Shown: positions 40,015 through 49,318 of the stretch, in pieces
Numbering within the stretch: position 1 is the first letter of the stretch
Layout of the letters: each line of letters opens with the position of its first letter
Program-made: the position numbers and the translations under genes
The notes under the pieces: model-generated
What the model was told of the DNA's origin: nothing
Database searches by the model: none
What the model saw: only the letters and a program-made list of their open reading frames with translations
DNA from: Venturia oleaginea
Lineage: Eukaryota; Ascomycota; Dothideomycetes; Venturiales; Venturiaceae
Direction: 5' to 3'
NCBI GenBank assembly: GCA_013176395.1
Contig: JABMLP010000006.1
Location: 1,240,001-1,304,000 of the forward strand
DNA length: 64,000 nucleotides

Positions 40015-40272
40015 TGTCACGGTACGACCGCGGACAAGTCTCTCCCGCCGTTGGGGTAGCCCCACGGTACGTGATCAAGGCAGAACCGGAGTTCTGCTGA
40101 GGAAAGGTTTTAAAGCCTGCGTGGCTTCAACCAATCCGTAGCTCTTTGAGCTACGGCCTGTCGTCAAACCTGCCTGTTGGTTTGCCTGCCAGTTCGTATG
40201 TAGCCTGTTGAATGATACCTGTTTCTGCTGCTGCTCCTTCCTCCTGATGATACCCGAACCCGCCCCGTGACA
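40015..40272. repeat. Solo LTR B of the TGTCACGG family
   Basis: 258 bases with the same ends as LTR A. Flanked by ATAT on both sides (40011-40014 and 40273-40276), so a separate insertion rather than the partner LTR of A. The 164 bases between A and B show no retrotransposon coding sequence. Confidence 0.82.
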
Positions 40273-40455
40273 ATATTAATCCTTTATTGCGTGAATACCA
40301 CGTCAATGATTAGGTAAAGAAGAATATAACTCGATTTCTTCTTTTATATCTCTACTCTGAAGAGAGATGCGAAGAAAGATATAATTTCTACCTTATAACG
40401 TACTTCACAAGCGAGTGGGCCACCTCACAAACGTAAACCGCCTTCGTAAAGATAC

Positions 40456-41600
40456 TAATAATAATAATCAGGATTTATTGTTGTATGTAGGGCTAGGTTA
40501 AGCCTGTGCCAACATCCTCTATCTACAAAGAAGAACCCCTCTTTTCGGGGACAAAAACCGTTTGTTTGCTACCCCGGCTGCGGCCCGCGGCATATCCGCG
40601 AGCTTTACCATCCTATTCGTATATATCGAAGCGTTTCCGGGTCAACACTGCCTAAGCAGCTTCTCCTAGCTCCCTGGTATCCATTTCAATCCATTGCCAT
40701 CCCAGTCCGGGCGTAGTCCGGTCCCGGTCCGTGGTATTTCCTCGAGGCAAGGATCTTGGGACCCTGGGGGGCATCACTTCCGCCCTCTTCCTCCTCCTAT
40801 CGAGGTAAGACCTACTGTTATAGTCCTGTGCCTTCCAGCTCCGGCGCCGTTCCGAAGCCCGACCGGTTCTCTGTTACTGCTGCGTTTGCTCTAGCAAGGT
40901 ATGGGAGTACCGAATTCTTCAAAAACCACTGGGACGCGGCCTTGCATCCTTCCCTCGTTCCTAGTAGCCCCTTCACCCCTCGAGAGCCTCCCCTGGCGCT
41001 GAATAGGCCTCTCCTATTGAATCTAGTACAGTACGTAAAAATGTGTTCTACCGTCTCTTGCTGCCATCCACATTCGCATTCGGGGGTAATCCCTGGGACA
41101 TGTATCGATGCGAGCCAGGACCTGAGTCCTAGCACTTCGACTCGGAGTAGGAACGTTGTATGTGCTTCTACCTTCGTAAGGCCGTCGTATAGCTCAATTG
41201 GGGACTTCTCCCATGGCTCGTTCCAAGTCTTCGCCCTCCGGTTCCGGCCCAGTGCTTCCCATTTTGTACGCCAGATCTCTTCCATCAGCTTCGAGATTTT
41301 GCTGGGTAGAACCCGCTTATGGATGTTTCCTCCTTTCCTCGAGTTCCTTACTCGGATTGCGTGCCCCGGGTCTCCCGGTGCGGGGTCGCCTCGAAACCGT
41401 CGGGGGCCAGTAGTGCTGCGTATCTCATTGTACGGTCCAATTTCTTGCGTTGTGATCCTCCTCCTCGGGTAGGGGTTGTCAGGATTGTTCCGTACGGTAG
41501 TAATCCGCCTCCGGCGCCACCCGTCAGTATTGATATCCCCGAGGTACTCTCCTTCGGGTGCTGTGTACTCCGGGAGGTCATAGGCAACCCTACAACAATT
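40456..41600 (-). mobile_element. LINE fragment, 5'-truncated (ORF2 C-terminus and 3' UTR)
   Basis: The minus strand reads the 3' part of a LINE ORF2 in 40818-41285 (GLTKVEAHTTFLLRVEVLGL, then CECGWQQETVEHIFTYC), paralogous to the C-terminus of the 24.8 kb LINE but only about half identical, so another family. 40456-40602 is its 3' end with a TAA-repeat tail and is the same sequence as the 23.2 kb remnant. Upstream frames (41348-41587) are degenerate. No clear target duplication was seen. Confidence 0.75.
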
Positions 41601-41627
41601 TATAGTATTAAATAGAATAGAATAATA

Positions 41628-42536
41628 TTATTTAGAAGCTTCGCTATCATCTACATTCTCTATTTTTACCTCACAAGTGCGGGAGTTATGCCCAGTCTCG
41701 CCGCAACGGCCGCAGTGCCTCTCTCCACGTACCCTCTTCGCAGGCTTCTCACCATCGTTACGATTACAACCCTCCCTTATAGTAACTAAGTCAGTTACTT
41801 CACCAGCTGTCAAGGTCTGCTCAGTCCGTATACATCTCCTTTTGCGACTCTTACGCTTTGTAACTGCCTCAATTGCGTCTCGAAGGCGCGCTGTTTCTTC
41901 GCGCATCAGCACCATTTCATGTGCTATCTGCTGCGCGCCTTTACTCAACTGCCTGACCTGCTCATCAATAGAACTTGCAGAGGATCCTGGGCGCTTAGAC
42001 GATATCTTGCCTATTAAGAAGCCAGATTCATCAAAATTGTAGGTATCCTCGTCTATGATACCGTACTCTGCCTTTATCCTCTGAACAAGTGTGAACCAGG
42101 GTATAATAACCGCCGGGTCTTCGCAGGCCGCTCGCTGGCGATCGTATGGACGGCTCCATCGGGTGGTAAGCTCTGCCGTACGCTTTACCAAGTTGTTAAC
42201 CCAGTTCTTGCCAACAGGCTTCCCACCCCGCTCTCTTAGTAGTTTATTAGCCATATCTTGTACGTAGGCCTTCGACGGCGGTAGGCCGCGTAAGCTTTCG
42301 TTAGGAATACGCTTTATAACCACCTCCTCTTCTAGCTTTGTCAATCGCTTCGAGTTCGGCTCGCATTCGCGTCGAGGGCGCTGTCCGGCGCGTCGGCGTT
42401 GTACTGTTGTTCGAGGTACGCTATATATTACTGCAGCGCGTCTTTCGCTTTGGATTTGCTTTGAATTGATATCTGAGATAGCAAGGAATATATCTCCTTC
42501 TTTATAGATTTTCTGCTTTTCGTCTTGTTGAGGCAT
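41628..42536 (-). CDS. Core-deleted pogo-type transposase: HTH plus zinc knuckle, open frame
   Basis: 302 codons without a stop. The N-terminus has a psq-type helix-turn-helix (RRAAVIYSVPRTTVQRRRAG) and a CENP-B-like second DNA-binding domain (GGKPVGKNWVNNL). The DDE fold begins with YNFDESGFLIGKIS (first Asp), then the frame passes directly to SSASSIDEQVRQLSKGAQQI, which is the linker normally found after the third catalytic Asp. A basic patch RKSRKRR and the zinc knuckle CGRCGETGHNSRTC complete it. So the whole catalytic centre after the first Asp (about 250 residues in relatives) is gone in frame. It cannot transpose but retains both terminal DNA-binding modules and could occupy TIRs, which would make it a possible repressor. 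Expression is unknown. Confidence 0.78.
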   Translation of the reverse strand: MPQQDEKQKIYKEGDIFLAISDINSKQIQSERRAAVIYSVPRTTVQRRRAGQRPRRECEPNSKRLTKLEEEVVIKRIPNESLRGLPPSKAYVQDMANKLLRERGGKPVGKNWVNNLVKRTAELTTRWSRPYDRQRAACEDPAVIIPWFTLVQRIKAEYGIIDEDTYNFDESGFLIGKISSKRPGSSASSIDEQVRQLSKGAQQIAHEMVLMREETARLRDAIEAVTKRKSRKRRCIRTEQTLTAGEVTDLVTIREGCNRNDGEKPAKRVRGERHCGRCGETGHNSRTCEVKIENVDDSEASK

Positions 42537-42662
42537 TACGCGACGTTGTTACGAAGGCGGTTTACGTTTGTGAGGTGGCCCACTCGCGTGGGTGGCCCGC
42601 TCACTTGTGAAGTACGTTAAACTTAATTCTACGTAGCCGTGTGGAAGGGGGGGGTGTAGATA

Positions 42663-43941
42663 CAAGTGCTGTGCATGAACGGGCTGACACCCCCCTGTCA
42701 ATTTTGTCTCAGTCATGAAGCTAGCAAAATGAAGCAGACTTTGTATACATTACCATTTAGTGTGGCCGCCATTAGCTGCGATAACGGCTTGTACGCGCTC
42801 AGGCATCTCTTCTATATACTTAATAAAGTCATCTAGCTCAAGTTTAGCCCATTCTTCCTCAAGATACTGTCGTACATCTGCTTCCGAGTACGGAAAGCGC
42901 CTCCCAATTCTATATTTTAACAGCCGCCAGACATTCTCAATTGGGTTGAGATCTGGTGAGTTAGCTGGCCAAGTCATCCTATTAAGGTTGTACTGAGAGT
43001 GTACTGCCTGAGTAAGCCTAGGCGTATGTACGGAGGCGTTATCTTCCATCAAGATTGCTCGAAAGTAGCCTCCTATATGCTTCATCTCGTGAATATGACT
43101 GTATACCCCTGGCAGAATATGCTCAGAGTATATAGCAGCAGTAACCTTGCCCCAAGCCTTCTCACAAACTACAAGAGGTCCCTTTGTTGTCCCAGAAATA
43201 CAGCCATGAGCCATCAAAGAAGAATAACCTCGAAACTTTGGTAATAAGCAAGAAGGTTCATACTTCTCCTCAGGCCTCCTTATTACGTATATGACGCCAA
43301 AGCCTCCTGTTGTAAAAGATGCCTCGTCTGTCCAGAGGACACGTTTGCACTGCTCAAAGTCCCAATGTTGGTGACGTATTGCCCATTGTAGTCTTGCCGC
43401 TCGGTGCGCCTCCGTAAGAAGAGGCTTCTCGACGGCGATACGGCGGAAGAATCTCTCGCATTTAAAGGCTTGAAGAAGGGTTCTCCGGCAGACTTGAATA
43501 CCCTCAATCGAGGCAATCTGCTCAAGCGGCATTCGTCGGTGTAGAGCATCCTGGGTAGCTCGGTTGATTAGACGGTGGCGGCGGTGGATTGTAAGCATAA
43601 ATGGCCTGCCAGGTGGCTTACGAGGAGTATAATAGCCTTCTTGAATGCAAAGAATAACCGTAGATCGAGCAAGGTGAAGCTTTCGAGCGATTTGGGTCTT
43701 GTTCCTTTCTGCAAGGTGGTATAAGGTGAGGATCTGAGTACGCTCGCGCTCAGAGAGACGTTGGCCTTTGGGCCGCTCAGGATCACGAAATGATTGACGG
43801 TTCTTATGCTTGCCAGGCATTTGAAGCTGTATAATGAAGAATATGAGGTGATAGTAAAGGTAGAGTCTGCTTTGTTTTGCTAGCTTCATGACTGAGACAA
43901 AATTGACAGGGGGGTGTCAGCCCGTTCATGCACAGCACTTG
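42663..43941 (-). mobile_element. Tc1-type DNA transposon, apparently intact
   Basis: 1.28 kb with TA duplications at 42661-42662 and 43942-43943. The TIRs of about 78 bases begin CAAGTGCTGTGCATGAACGG and differ at about two positions. The insertion lies inside the right TIR of the outer 8-bp-duplication element. The gene is open and the catalytic motifs are complete. Confidence 0.92.
42750..43820 (-). CDS. Tc1-type transposase (DD34E)
   Basis: 356 residues from MPGKHKNRQ at 43820. The frame extends upstream to an ATG at 43889 inside the TIR, adding 23 residues of unlikely hydrophobic sequence. Paired helix-turn-helix domains are at residues 30-130 (NKTQIARKLHLARSTV; RTLLQAFKCE). The catalytic triad is WTDEASF, LMEDNASVHT and NSPDLNPIENVW, complete and in order with a roughly 34-residue last spacing. 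It recognises the TIRs and cuts and pastes at TA. No frameshift or stop, so a likely autonomous copy. Confidence 0.92.
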   Translation of the reverse strand: MPGKHKNRQSFRDPERPKGQRLSERERTQILTLYHLAERNKTQIARKLHLARSTVILCIQEGYYTPRKPPGRPFMLTIHRRHRLINRATQDALHRRMPLEQIASIEGIQVCRRTLLQAFKCERFFRRIAVEKPLLTEAHRAARLQWAIRHQHWDFEQCKRVLWTDEASFTTGGFGVIYVIRRPEEKYEPSCLLPKFRGYSSLMAHGCISGTTKGPLVVCEKAWGKVTAAIYSEHILPGVYSHIHEMKHIGGYFRAILMEDNASVHTPRLTQAVHSQYNLNRMTWPANSPDLNPIENVWRLLKYRIGRRFPYSEADVRQYLEEEWAKLELDDFIKYIEEMPERVQAVIAANGGHTKW

Positions 43942-43962
43942 TATAGTATCAACCTTAAAAAA

Positions 43963-45840
43963 GGATCAGCCGCGCTGGTAGAAACATTGAGTACGTAAAT
44001 GCCAACAACCTCAAATTAATCACGAATAGACCCCAGCCCACACCGCAGCCAATGTACCTATCATAGAATCCCAGCCCCGAAGTCACCACCACGGCCCAAT
44101 TTAATAACACCTTCAATCCCCCCTCCCCCGCCGGTATCAACCTTATCACCTGCCTACTCCAAAACCGAAAGCGCTTTCAGAGGCCAAGCAAGCAAGCAAG
44201 CAAAGAACAACAGCACACACAGCGAGAACTAAATTTTTGGAATTTACAGAAGTATCATCTAAAGATCATCAAAACATCTCTGCCAGTGGCCGCTCCGGCC
44301 TCTAGAGGCCATCGCGCGTCCCTCAGCGTCGATGAGATACTTCTAGAGTCGCCGTCGCGGCCACGGCAGAGCAAGCACACGAACGATACGTCCACCAAAG
44401 ACAACAGCAACCATCTAGTCACTATCTCCCGGCTAGTCCATCACCCCAGATGACACTGCAACGCTCCGAGTCGACGAGTCACCGCTAGAACGACAATACC
44501 TTCAACACAACTCAAACACCAGACGCCCGGTGTGCAACAATCGGCACCGCACACCACTGCAACGACTAGACAACCTCTCCCAACGTCTTGGCAAACCGTC
44601 CTGCTACAAGCTGTTGCCCAGAGCCTTGAGCCTCTCCCCAAACTGTTGCCTCCCAGTTATTGCATTGGCAAGAGTAGGTGCGCGACACAGTAAGTAGCAA
44701 GGACGCATAGAAGGAGCCTATTGGCGGCAAATCCCCTCCCTGTAAGCTAGCAAACGTAGCCTTGAGCCTCTCCCCAGACTGTTGCGTCCCAGTTATGGCA
44801 TTGGCAAGAGTAGGAGCGCGATATAGCAAGTAGGGAGAGCGACTAGCAGCAGGTAGGCTCCGACTATAAGACGTCAGGTCTATAGCACGATCGGCGCCAT
44901 ACAATACGGCAGCTACCAGACAGCCTCGTCTACGGGCATACCCGGAGTATCACACCCAAGCAGCGAAATCACGACTACGATGGTTACTATTGTCTCCAGC
45001 ATCACACAATCAAATACACTGCCGCATAGGAATCTGGTGTAAGGCAACTTTCACAAGCAGAAACACACTTAGGGAACCCATTGGCCTTGAGGGATAAGGC
45101 GAAACAGATAGACAAAGCTGAGCATTAGAGGGAGACTGTAGGTAGAAGGATAGCGAAACACGAGGCATTGCCTCTTGAGTCTACATAGCACAGATATACT
45201 AGCAGAGTAACCATTGTCTACAAGAGCCCGCGGGCATTTGGAGATACTGGTTAAGGGGAAAGGGGAGGACCGAGAGGACAGCTGGTCTTGTTTCAGTGAA
45301 CGGGGCGAAGTGGGGCGCGGTGGATTATATAATCTATCACGTGTTGGCTGTCTGATGAAGTCCTCCTAACCGGACATAGCTGCCTGATTAAGCGGCTGCA
45401 GCCGAGTAGGATAAAATCAATCAATCAATCAAGCAAGCAAGCAAGCAAACACATCATGCTAGATTATGACGTCATTCAATTTAACGGTAATCATCTGCGT
45501 CATGACGGGTAGAGGTGATAAATATAAATCGCCGTTGTAGATTACCTTCGGATACGTCCCTCGAGGGTTATCTTGATTGGGAAGGATTCCGGATGCATGG
45601 TAGGATAGATTGCCCGCTGTCCGCTGTCCGCTGTCCGTAGTTGTTTCTGGGGGAATCGGATAGATCGGGTGCCGCCTGTTCATCGGGATTGCTATGAGTT
45701 AGGGTGATCGGGGTATCCTATGTAAAAGTACGATTATTGAGCTTTGGCGGTTAGGGATATATATGTAAGTACATCGACTTCACTTCCGAGAGACGGACGA
45801 CACGTAGTGATTATACCTGGAAGTAAACACACATACATCT
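43963..45840. other. Non-coding DNA with tandem duplication and microsatellites
   Basis: About 1.9 kb. It contains a direct duplication of about 80 bases (44622-44699 and 44758-44833) and two AAGC microsatellites (44188-44206 and 45432-45449) that bracket it. Minus frame 44566-44904 spans the duplication and has no domain. The region just right of 45449 is ordinary intergenic DNA and the 3' flank of the permease gene. Confidence 0.45.
44622..44833. repeat. Direct duplication, unit about 80 bases
   Basis: AGCCTTGAGCCTCTCCCCA, then CTGTTGC, TCCCAGTTAT and GCATTGGCAAGAGTAGG occurs at 44622 and again 136 bases on at 44758, with about eight differences. Function unknown; probably a local duplication in non-coding DNA. 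Confidence 0.8.
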
Positions 45841-47441
45841 CTACAGGATATACTTGAAATTCAATGCCAAGTCACCTTCCAACCCATTCGAAGTAGCACC
45901 GTCAGCAATCAACTTCTCTTTTTGCTGATTCCTCCGTCTCAACAGAAACCAAGTTGCAGCTACAAACACAACCGCTACGACCTCCAGACCGGCCGAGATC
46001 CCATTCCCCATCACATACCTCGGACCCTGAGACTTGGGATATAACTGTCCAGAAACCAGTCCACTGCAATTACCAATACTGCAGAAGATGGGTAGACCAA
46101 CGGAGCGCTTGTAGTCGGGGACGAGGTTCGTAGCGACCCAGGTTATCATGAGGCAGGAGACAGAGTAGACGCCACAGACGAGGATGAACATGGCTACGAA
46201 GCCGGCTATTTTGTTGGATGTGCCGACGCAGATTAGGTAGCCGATTGTTACTGGAATAGTGGAAAGGACGAGGAAGAGGGCGCGTTGTTTTAGGCGGTCG
46301 GACCAGTATGCCTGGGCTGCGAGGGCGATTGCGCCGACGGTGTAGACGGGGATGGTTAGGTAGTTTGATTGGAGGGAGTTGTAGCCCATGCCTGTGTGGG
46401 TTGTTAGCAATTCTCCGAGAAAAAGGAATCGGTAAGATGGAAGACATACCTTTCAGGATGGAGGGTAGGAATGTGCCGAAGCCGAAGATGGCTACAGAGG
46501 AGGTGAAGAAAGCGATGCTGGCGACGTAGATGAATGGATCTGTGAGGGCGGCTTTGACCCATTTCCATTCGAACTCGTCTGTGCCCTTGAAGAAGGCATC
46601 TCTTTGCTTTCGTAGTCGCATCAAGGCCTTGTCGTCTTCGCTTAGGAACCAGGCTGTTTCTGGCTTGTTGGGAAATGTCCAGAGCAACCCTCCGCAGATG
46701 GCCAAAGAGACAGATCCTTCGATGATGAAGAGCCATCGCCAGGCTGTGAGACCTCGTCGGGTGCCCATTTGCTGGATTCCCCATGCGAAGAGGCCGCCAA
46801 AGGCTCCAGAAGTGACGTTGGCTAGGTTGATCAGGGCAATTCTCTTAGCGGTGGATTCGCGAGCATAGATGGTTGAGAAGATGAAGCCGAAGCAGGGAGC
46901 GACACCGGCTTCGAAGGCTCCAAGAATCAGACGACATGTAAGAGCTTGGCCATAGTTCTGTACGAAGCCAGTTCCAATTGTTGCTGAGCACCAGCCGAGG
47001 AGGGCGAAGGTGATCACGTAGTTGGGGCCATATTTCTTGACTGCAGTCACCCAAAACACCTCTGATCTGGTCAGCAATGGAAGGGGGCGAGACAAAGTAC
47101 ACAAGAACTTACCAAACAAGATATAGGGTACGAAGAATAAGGTGACGATGTCTCCGAACTGATTCCCAGTCAAACCAGTATCTTTCTCGAAACCAAACAC
47201 ACGAGCATTTCCTATTTAGGGTTAGCACATGGCAACTACCCAATCGACTTGTCTGAAGCATACCGAGATTCGACCGGTCTAGGTAATTGAGGAGGATGAA
47301 CAAGAAAGCCTGAGGTAGCAGAAATTTGTCGAATTTTCGCAGGACGGCTTTTTCCTTCTCAGGGTCGATGTAGATGGTCTCAGAAGTGCCATGAACATGG
47401 AGAGCTGCAGCCTTCTCGTCGGCCACTGGACCTTTCTCCAT
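45841..47441 (-). CDS. MFS permease of the DAL5/allantoate (anion:cation symporter) type
   Basis: Exons on the minus strand are 47264-47441, 47113-47211, 46450-47061 and 45841-46391, joined in frame by GT-AG introns of 52, 51 and 58 bases, giving 479 residues. The N-terminal cytosolic part (KEKAVLRKFDKFLLP) runs into TM1 with NYLDRSNLGNARV, the hallmark of the DAL5-like fungal family. Later GAFEAGVAPCFGFIFSTIY (TM4/5) and RWLFIIEGSVSLAICGGL (TM6) are followed by the central loop and six more helices ending in FVAATWFLL. Fungal relatives import small organic acids and amides such as allantoate or ureidosuccinate. It is divergently placed from a hydantoin-racemase gene (758 bases apart), which supports a hydantoin- or allantoin-like substrate; the exact substrate is inferred. 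Confidence 0.88.
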
Positions 47442-48199
47442 TGCAAAGCGATTGTCGATGCGACTGTCGATTTGATGGAGTCAGGAGTGCGATTCGAGTC
47501 AAGAGAGAGACTTATAGACTAGAAATTTGTCAAGTGTACTCAACTGAAGATGCTGATGGCTGTAATTGATCAACGAGAAATATTATCTATTTATCTCATG
47601 CATGGTGAGGTTGTCTTCGACTTGCTTGTCGAGCAGGAACTGGCGTTCGCAGAGAAATAATAGAACATGGCATGGCATCCTAGCGGAGGTGAAGCGATCA
47701 TGGTTGGCCTGCTCGACTCGCGACGAGGACGACGATTTACTACGCAGTAGTCGAAGGATTCACAATGCAAGGGGATCCCGGGCCAGGAGATGCCGGGCAC
47801 TCACGGGCGCTCATGGGCGCTATGGGCGGCCATGGCCCTTATCGCGGGATTGATCGCGGGCGGGTGCGATGGAAGGGTTCGCGCAGGCCTTGGGCCCTTC
47901 GCAGCCCACGGCGCCCGGCAGACACGGATTTTGTGTTCAAGAAAGCGACGCGCCGCGGTTTATTACGACACACCAGTACTCTCACACAACACCTTCGAGT
48001 CGGCCTCGCAGGCCCTGGAGACAGTCGATGAGCTTGTTTGGCGGGACTTGTTAAATAAGCAGGCTGTCATGGTGTACTCATCTCGTTTTTCGGACAGCAT
48101 TCCAAGCACGGCAATCGGCGCACTCCCTCGACAATTCTTCCTTCTGTATTCTATATCTCCTTCCAGTAGAGTCCCCCTCCCTACCTTGTACTCCCCAAC
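47442..48199. promoter_or_regulatory. Divergent promoter between permease and racemase genes
   Basis: 758 bases between two diverging starts. No open frame with a domain. The GC-rich stretch 47760-47940 has self-complementary GGGCGGCCATGGCCC-like blocks (GGCCATGGCC). I saw no clear CGG-N-CCG palindrome for a Zn2Cys6 site and did not call one. Confidence 0.5.
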
Positions 48200-48961
48200 A
48201 TGATCGCAACCACGCCTTTGAGGATCCTAGTCATCAATCCAAATACCAGCACGTCGGTAACCGAATCCTTTAAACCTCTGCTGGAGAACCTCAGCCTTCC
48301 CAACACTTCACTGTCCTATTGGACCTGTCCGACAGGCCCGGCCATCATCAAAACCCAGGCGCACATGTACGAAAGCACCAGCCATTGCATCCCGTTACTG
48401 CTCGACATGATCGATGACTTCGATGGCTTCCTCGCAGCCTGCTATGCCGACCACCCGCTCGTTCGCCTGCTCCAATCCTATGTCGCCTGCAAGCCAGTGG
48501 TTGGCATCTTTGACGCAAGCATTGAGGCAGCTCTGACCTTGGTTTCGGCACAGACCCAATTCGGAATCCTGACTACCGGCCAGCCATTCGAATCCCTCCT
48601 GACCGATGGGGTGAAGCACTTGCTTCACTCTCAGGGTGGAGACGGCGCCGATGACTGGGGACACTTTGGGGGTGTCGCAGCATCCGGAGTCAGTCTGGAC
48701 GACAGCGAGTTCGACGCCAAGAGAAAGGTAATAGAGGCGACTTACAGGCTTGTTCGAAACGGCACCATCAATGTCATCTGCATCGGAGGCGTGATTCTCT
48801 CAGGAACGGAGAGCTGGGTACATGAAGCATGCGAGGCTGCGTTGGGCCCTGAAAAGGGTCGCCAGGTCAAAGTTGTAGATCAGCTGCTTGCTGGCATCTG
48901 GACGCTGTATGCGAAGCTTCGACATCGCCAGATCAAATCCTACGCAAGCACTTTGGCATAA
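48200..48961 (+). CDS. Hydantoin/aspartate racemase family protein (DCG1-like)
   Basis: Single-exon gene, 253 residues, complete. It begins with the family start ILVINPNTSTSVT (substrate-binding loop). The two catalytic cysteines expected for this cofactor-independent racemase fold are present, C81 in AACYADH and C194 in ICIGG. The family includes fungal DCG1, linked to allantoin degradation and nitrogen repression, and bacterial hydantoin racemases that interconvert D- and L-5-substituted hydantoins. Flanking genes are a DAL5-type permease, read the other way, and a Zn2Cys6 regulator starting 357 bases downstream. A role in uptake and stereo-conversion of a cyclic ureide is inferred from this context. 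Confidence 0.87.
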   Translation: MIATTPLRILVINPNTSTSVTESFKPLLENLSLPNTSLSYWTCPTGPAIIKTQAHMYESTSHCIPLLLDMIDDFDGFLAACYADHPLVRLLQSYVACKPVVGIFDASIEAALTLVSAQTQFGILTTGQPFESLLTDGVKHLLHSQGGDGADDWGHFGGVAASGVSLDDSEFDAKRKVIEATYRLVRNGTINVICIGGVILSGTESWVHEACEAALGPEKGRQVKVVDQLLAGIWTLYAKLRHRQIKSYASTLA

Positions 48962-49318
48962 GGGCCGATTGCTACAAGAATCCGCGGCCACTTCTCCGCT
49001 GAAGTCATAGCGTAAGTCATTCCTCCGCCTCTCCGCAGTCCTCACCTCCAGATGGACACTGATACACAATCCACTACTCGTATCTCTCTGGTTTTAAGCC
49101 AAAGAGAACTAACCTCTTCAGCCGTCAATCTCCCGCACAAACTGATCGGTCCCGTATCACGTGCTTTCGGACCAATTCATCCGCCTCCGATTCGCGTCTT
49201 GGTTGATCCTTGTCCTTATCTCGCGCTTATCACCAACGCGACTTGAACACCACTCCTCCTTACAATGCCATCGCCATTGCTTCTGGTAATCTTCTAGCCT
49301 TGAGGTGTCTTCTCCACA
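48962..49318. other. Intergenic DNA before the regulator
   Basis: Terminal flank of the racemase gene and promoter of the Zn2Cys6 gene. No feature beyond ordinary CT-rich sequence. Confidence 0.5.

Larger units (their letters stand above)
40398..42617 (-). mobile_element. Pogo-type transposon, deletion derivative B, carrying a LINE fragment
   Basis: TA duplications lie at 40396-40397 and 42618-42619. The TIRs start ACGTACTTCACAAG and share GTGGGCCACCTCACAAACGT and AAACCGCCTTCGTAA; the right one has an extra copy of the GCGAGTGGGCCAC block. The left third (40456 to about 41600) is a LINE fragment; the right part carries the truncated transposase frame 41628-42536. Confidence 0.85.
31879..43954. 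mobile_element. Outer TIR element with 8-bp target duplication, hollowed by later insertions
   Basis: Flanked by TTAAAAAA at 31871-31878 and 43955-43962. The left end reads GGTTGACACTAAATC, then TACACCCCCC. The right end, read on the minus strand with the Tc1 insertion removed, reads GGTTGATACTATC, then TACACCCCCC: 22 matching positions, one mismatch and a 2-base gap. The 8-base duplication is the size made by hAT transposases. Remaining element sequence is only about 1.1 kb (31879-32050, 39070-39599, 39856-40014, 40277-40397 and 42620-42660), with no transposase recognised, so it was a non-autonomous or decayed element. The A-rich duplication could partly be chance; the matching TIRs make that less likely. 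Confidence 0.6.

Noticed and set aside
31879..43954. A Starship giant mobile element
   Set aside because: No tyrosine-recombinase captain (DUF3435), no cargo genes, and all content is explained by ordinary transposons inside a small TIR element.
47760..47950. Coding frames in the GC-rich part of the permease/racemase promoter
   Set aside because: Three overlapping frames are open because of GC-richness; none has a domain and all end before the racemase ATG.
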